DNA of 57,307 nt from positions 1-57,307 of the forward strand of contig CAKSVD010000014.1 in NCBI GenBank assembly GCA_934503275.1. Direction: 5' to 3'. The position numbers were made by a program, and so were the translations under genes. The DNA comes from an uncultured Faecalibacterium sp. (GTDB lineage: Bacteria; Bacillota; Clostridia; Oscillospirales; Ruminococcaceae). How positions within the stretch are numbered: position 1 is the first letter of the stretch; every line of letters starts with the position of its first letter. Below, one piece after another: positions 56,781 through 57,307 of this stretch. The notes under the pieces are model-generated. The model saw only the letters and a program-made list of their open reading frames with translations, ran no database searches and was not told the DNA's origin.

Positions 56781-57307
56781 ATGACATCAAAAGAATTTGG
56801 CAAAATTCTTCAGGACAAGCTCACCAGTGAGTACGGTGTGGAACTGAATGTTGCCTCCAACCAGCAGATCTACCGTTCTCTGGCTCTGATCTGCCGTCAG
56901 ATGATGAGCGAGAACCACAAAAAGTTCCAGTCCAAGGCTATTGGCACCGGCACCAAGCAGGTCTACTACCTCTGCATGGAGTTTTTGATGGGCCGCAGCC
57001 TGAAGATGAGCCTGTTCAATCTGGGTCTGGACGAGGTTGCCAAGAAGGCACTGGCTGACGCCGACATCAATCTGGACAGCATTTTTGAGGAAGAGCCCGA
57101 TGCAGGTCTGGGCAACGGCGGCTTAGGCCGCTTGGCTGCCTGCTATCTGGACGGCATGGCTACCACCGATATCTGCGGCACCGGCTACTCCATCCTGTAC
57201 GAGTACGGCATCTTTAAGCAGAAGATCGTGGACGGCTGGCAGCAGGAGCGCGCCGACAACTGGCTGCCCGGCGGTCAGGTGTGGCTGAAGAGCCACCCGG
57301 ATCAGGC
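56781..57307 (+). CDS. glgP: Glycogen/alpha-glucan phosphorylase (5' part, cut by the window)
   Basis: 175 codons are present; the gene continues beyond the window end. ATG at 56781 with AGGAG 6 bases before. The protein starts MTSKEFGKILQDKLTSEYG and contains the family blocks VYYLCMEFLMGRSL, EEEPDAGLGNGGLGRLAACYLDGMAT and GTGYSILYEYGIFKQKI, all of the substrate/PLP-side N-terminal domain. It releases glucose-1-phosphate from glycogen. The AACGTTTC repeats before it suggest sugar-responsive control. Confidence 0.95.
   Translation, partial: MTSKEFGKILQDKLTSEYGVELNVASNQQIYRSLALICRQMMSENHKKFQSKAIGTGTKQVYYLCMEFLMGRSLKMSLFNLGLDEVAKKALADADINLDSIFEEEPDAGLGNGGLGRLAACYLDGMATTDICGTGYSILYEYGIFKQKIVDGWQQERADNWLPGGQVWLKSHPDQ

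Overview
The window looks like a chromosomal segment of a Faecalibacterium-like Oscillospiraceae (Clostridia, Bacillota). This is inferred from high-GC coding sequence with AGGAGG-type Shine-Dalgarno sites, a perfect CIRCE operator before groES-groEL, and low-GC-Gram-positive gene orders (RNase J, GdpP, L9, DnaB; TilS-Hpt-FtsH; MreBCD-PBP2; ZapA-U32). Species is not proven.

Layout. 1-12.3 kb is the end of a mobile element. It holds a VapE-type ATPase and a MOBV relaxase (overlapping by 4 bases), then a 1.3 kb array of about 20 different short hairpins interrupted by a small zinc-ribbon gene. Cargo follows: a two-gene restriction-modification system (GIY-YIG/DEAH helicase plus Eco57I-type methylase), a divergent XRE regulator with palindromic candidate operators, and an AT-rich stand-alone Ser/Thr kinase. 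Tandem GGCGTAA repeats lie where the element meets the chromosome.

12.3-31 kb: groES-groEL under CIRCE; a diacylglycerol-kinase-like lipid kinase; a Clp ATPase without an M domain; an SPFH/zinc-ribbon/TPM operon resembling B. subtilis ydjI-ydjG-ydjH; trkA-trkH; deoB-pdp; pyk-luxS on the plus strand.

31-47 kb: a LacI regulator with a HAD phosphatase; the block hpt-ftsH-zinc-ribbon-HEPN; then, in transcription order on the minus strand, rnj-gdpP-glf-rplI-dnaB-tilS-hpt. rnhA and a decayed MnmA-like gene lie on the plus strand.

47-57.3 kb: zapA-U32-dut-maf-mreB-mreC-mreD-mrdA-mgsA on the minus strand (division, nucleotide hygiene, rod shape). A glycogen phosphorylase gene is cut by the window end.

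The element carries its own transfer and replication functions plus probable anti-phage cargo; the rest is housekeeping. The least explained structure is the hairpin array at 2955-4246. Its stems differ in sequence, yet many share one 12-3-12 geometry, and GTTACG motifs separate them.
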